Source: Flavonifractor avicola
GTDB taxonomy: Bacteria; Bacillota; Clostridia; Oscillospirales; Oscillospiraceae
Length of the DNA stretch: 5,937 nt
Assembly (NCBI GenBank): GCA_019116915.1
Contig: DXAS01000005.1
Span: 1 to 5,937 of the forward strand
Direction: 5' to 3'
The stretch's first letter is position 1, and every line of letters starts with the position of its first letter. The notes beneath the pieces are model-generated. The model worked only from the letters and a program-made list of their open reading frames with translations. It searched no databases and had not been told where the DNA came from. The position numbers and the translations under genes were made by a program. Of the stretch, positions 5,567-5,937 are shown piece after piece.

Positions 5567-5937
5567 AAAACAATTCCGTATAGATTTTCAGTACCCGATT
5601 TTCATCCAAGGGGACAAAGTTGTTTGCCATCAGACGGCCCTGGCCGGTGATGACGCTGTGGGCAAACTCGGGCAGATCCTCCTTGGTGACGCCGTACTCG
5701 TGGAGGGCCTTCTTGGGCAGCAGCTGGTTGAGCAGGTTCTCCAGCTCGTCGTATACCACGGACACGTCGCAGTGGAGCAGATCGGCCAGGTAGCGGTTCA
5801 TCACGGCAATCTCGCCGTCCTGCTTAATCTCCATGTAGTTTTTCAGAACGCCGGTAAACATGGCGTAGTTGCTCTCGCCGTGGGCCACGTGGTACTTGCC
5901 GCTTAGCGGGTAACTGGTGGCGTGGACGGCGGCACAG
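5565..5937 (-). CDS. Iron-containing alcohol dehydrogenase, probable 4-hydroxybutyrate dehydrogenase, C-terminal part
   Basis: This is the last 123 codons of a group III metal-dependent alcohol dehydrogenase; the start lies beyond the right edge. The fragment begins CAAVHATSYPLSGKYHVAHGE and keeps two of the family's metal-binding His, in AVHATSYPL and VAHGE, 14 residues apart. The rest is the helical C-terminal domain, ending KIYTELF. A full family member is about 370-390 residues, so roughly two thirds is missing. In C. kluyveri and C. aminobutyricum, 4HbD of this family reduces succinate semialdehyde to 4-hydroxybutyrate with NADH. That function is assigned mainly from position, directly before abfD with a 12-base gap. 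The family also contains butanol, 1,3-propanediol and lactaldehyde dehydrogenases. A start at the GTG at 5886-5888 would cut the metal-binding region and is not real. Confidence 0.85.
   Translation of the reverse strand, partial: CAAVHATSYPLSGKYHVAHGESNYAMFTGVLKNYMEIKQDGEIAVMNRYLADLLHCDVSVVYDELENLLNQLLPKKALHEYGVTKEDLPEFAHSVITGQGRLMANNFVPLDENRVLKIYTELF

Overview
The window holds one tightly packed array of genes, all on the minus strand, and reads from right to left. In transcription order it contains: the C-terminal part of an iron-containing alcohol dehydrogenase (probable 4-hydroxybutyrate dehydrogenase), 4-hydroxybutyryl-CoA dehydratase (AbfD), a short NifU-type Fe-S protein, a small cysteine-rich protein of unknown function, a 4-hydroxybutyrate CoA-transferase (AbfT/Cat2 type), the E1-alpha and E1-beta subunits of a thiamine-diphosphate-dependent 2-oxoacid or acetoin dehydrogenase complex, and the first 43 residues of its lipoyl-bearing E2. 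Gaps between genes are 12-86 bases, two junctions overlap, and most starts have strong AGGAGG-type ribosome binding sites. I see no promoter, terminator, RNA gene, mobile element, repeat array or CRISPR in the window. No stretch over 300 bases lacks a gene.

Organism. The AbfD and AbfT proteins closely resemble what I recall of the Clostridium aminobutyricum enzymes. The coding sequence is GC-rich at third positions, and purine-rich Shine-Dalgarno sites are used throughout. This suggests a GC-rich anaerobic member of the Clostridia, such as the gut Oscillospiraceae (Flavonifractor/Intestinimonas type) that make butyrate from 4-aminobutyrate or succinate. The genus is inference.

Region by region. 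Bases 4101-5937 carry the reduction of succinate semialdehyde to 4-hydroxybutyrate (by 4HbD) and the Fe-S/FAD-dependent dehydration of 4-hydroxybutyryl-CoA to crotonyl-CoA (AbfD). Bases 3429-4100 carry two small overlapping cysteine-containing genes plus an 86-base spacer. Bases 2137-3432 carry the CoA-transferase that activates 4-hydroxybutyrate. Bases 1-2117 carry the E1/E2 dehydrogenase genes, which continue past the left edge.

How the genes could work together. The CoA-transferase needs an acyl-CoA donor, typically acetyl-CoA, and 4HbD needs NADH. An acetoin or pyruvate dehydrogenase complex would supply both. AbfD needs a [4Fe-4S] cluster, and the adjacent NifU-type protein is a plausible cluster donor or carrier. 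The small CGGC-motif protein, coupled by overlaps to both the NifU-type gene and the transferase, is the least explained part of the locus. The pathway enzymes themselves are well known. The unfamiliar features are the two small genes inside the operon and the attached dehydrogenase complex.
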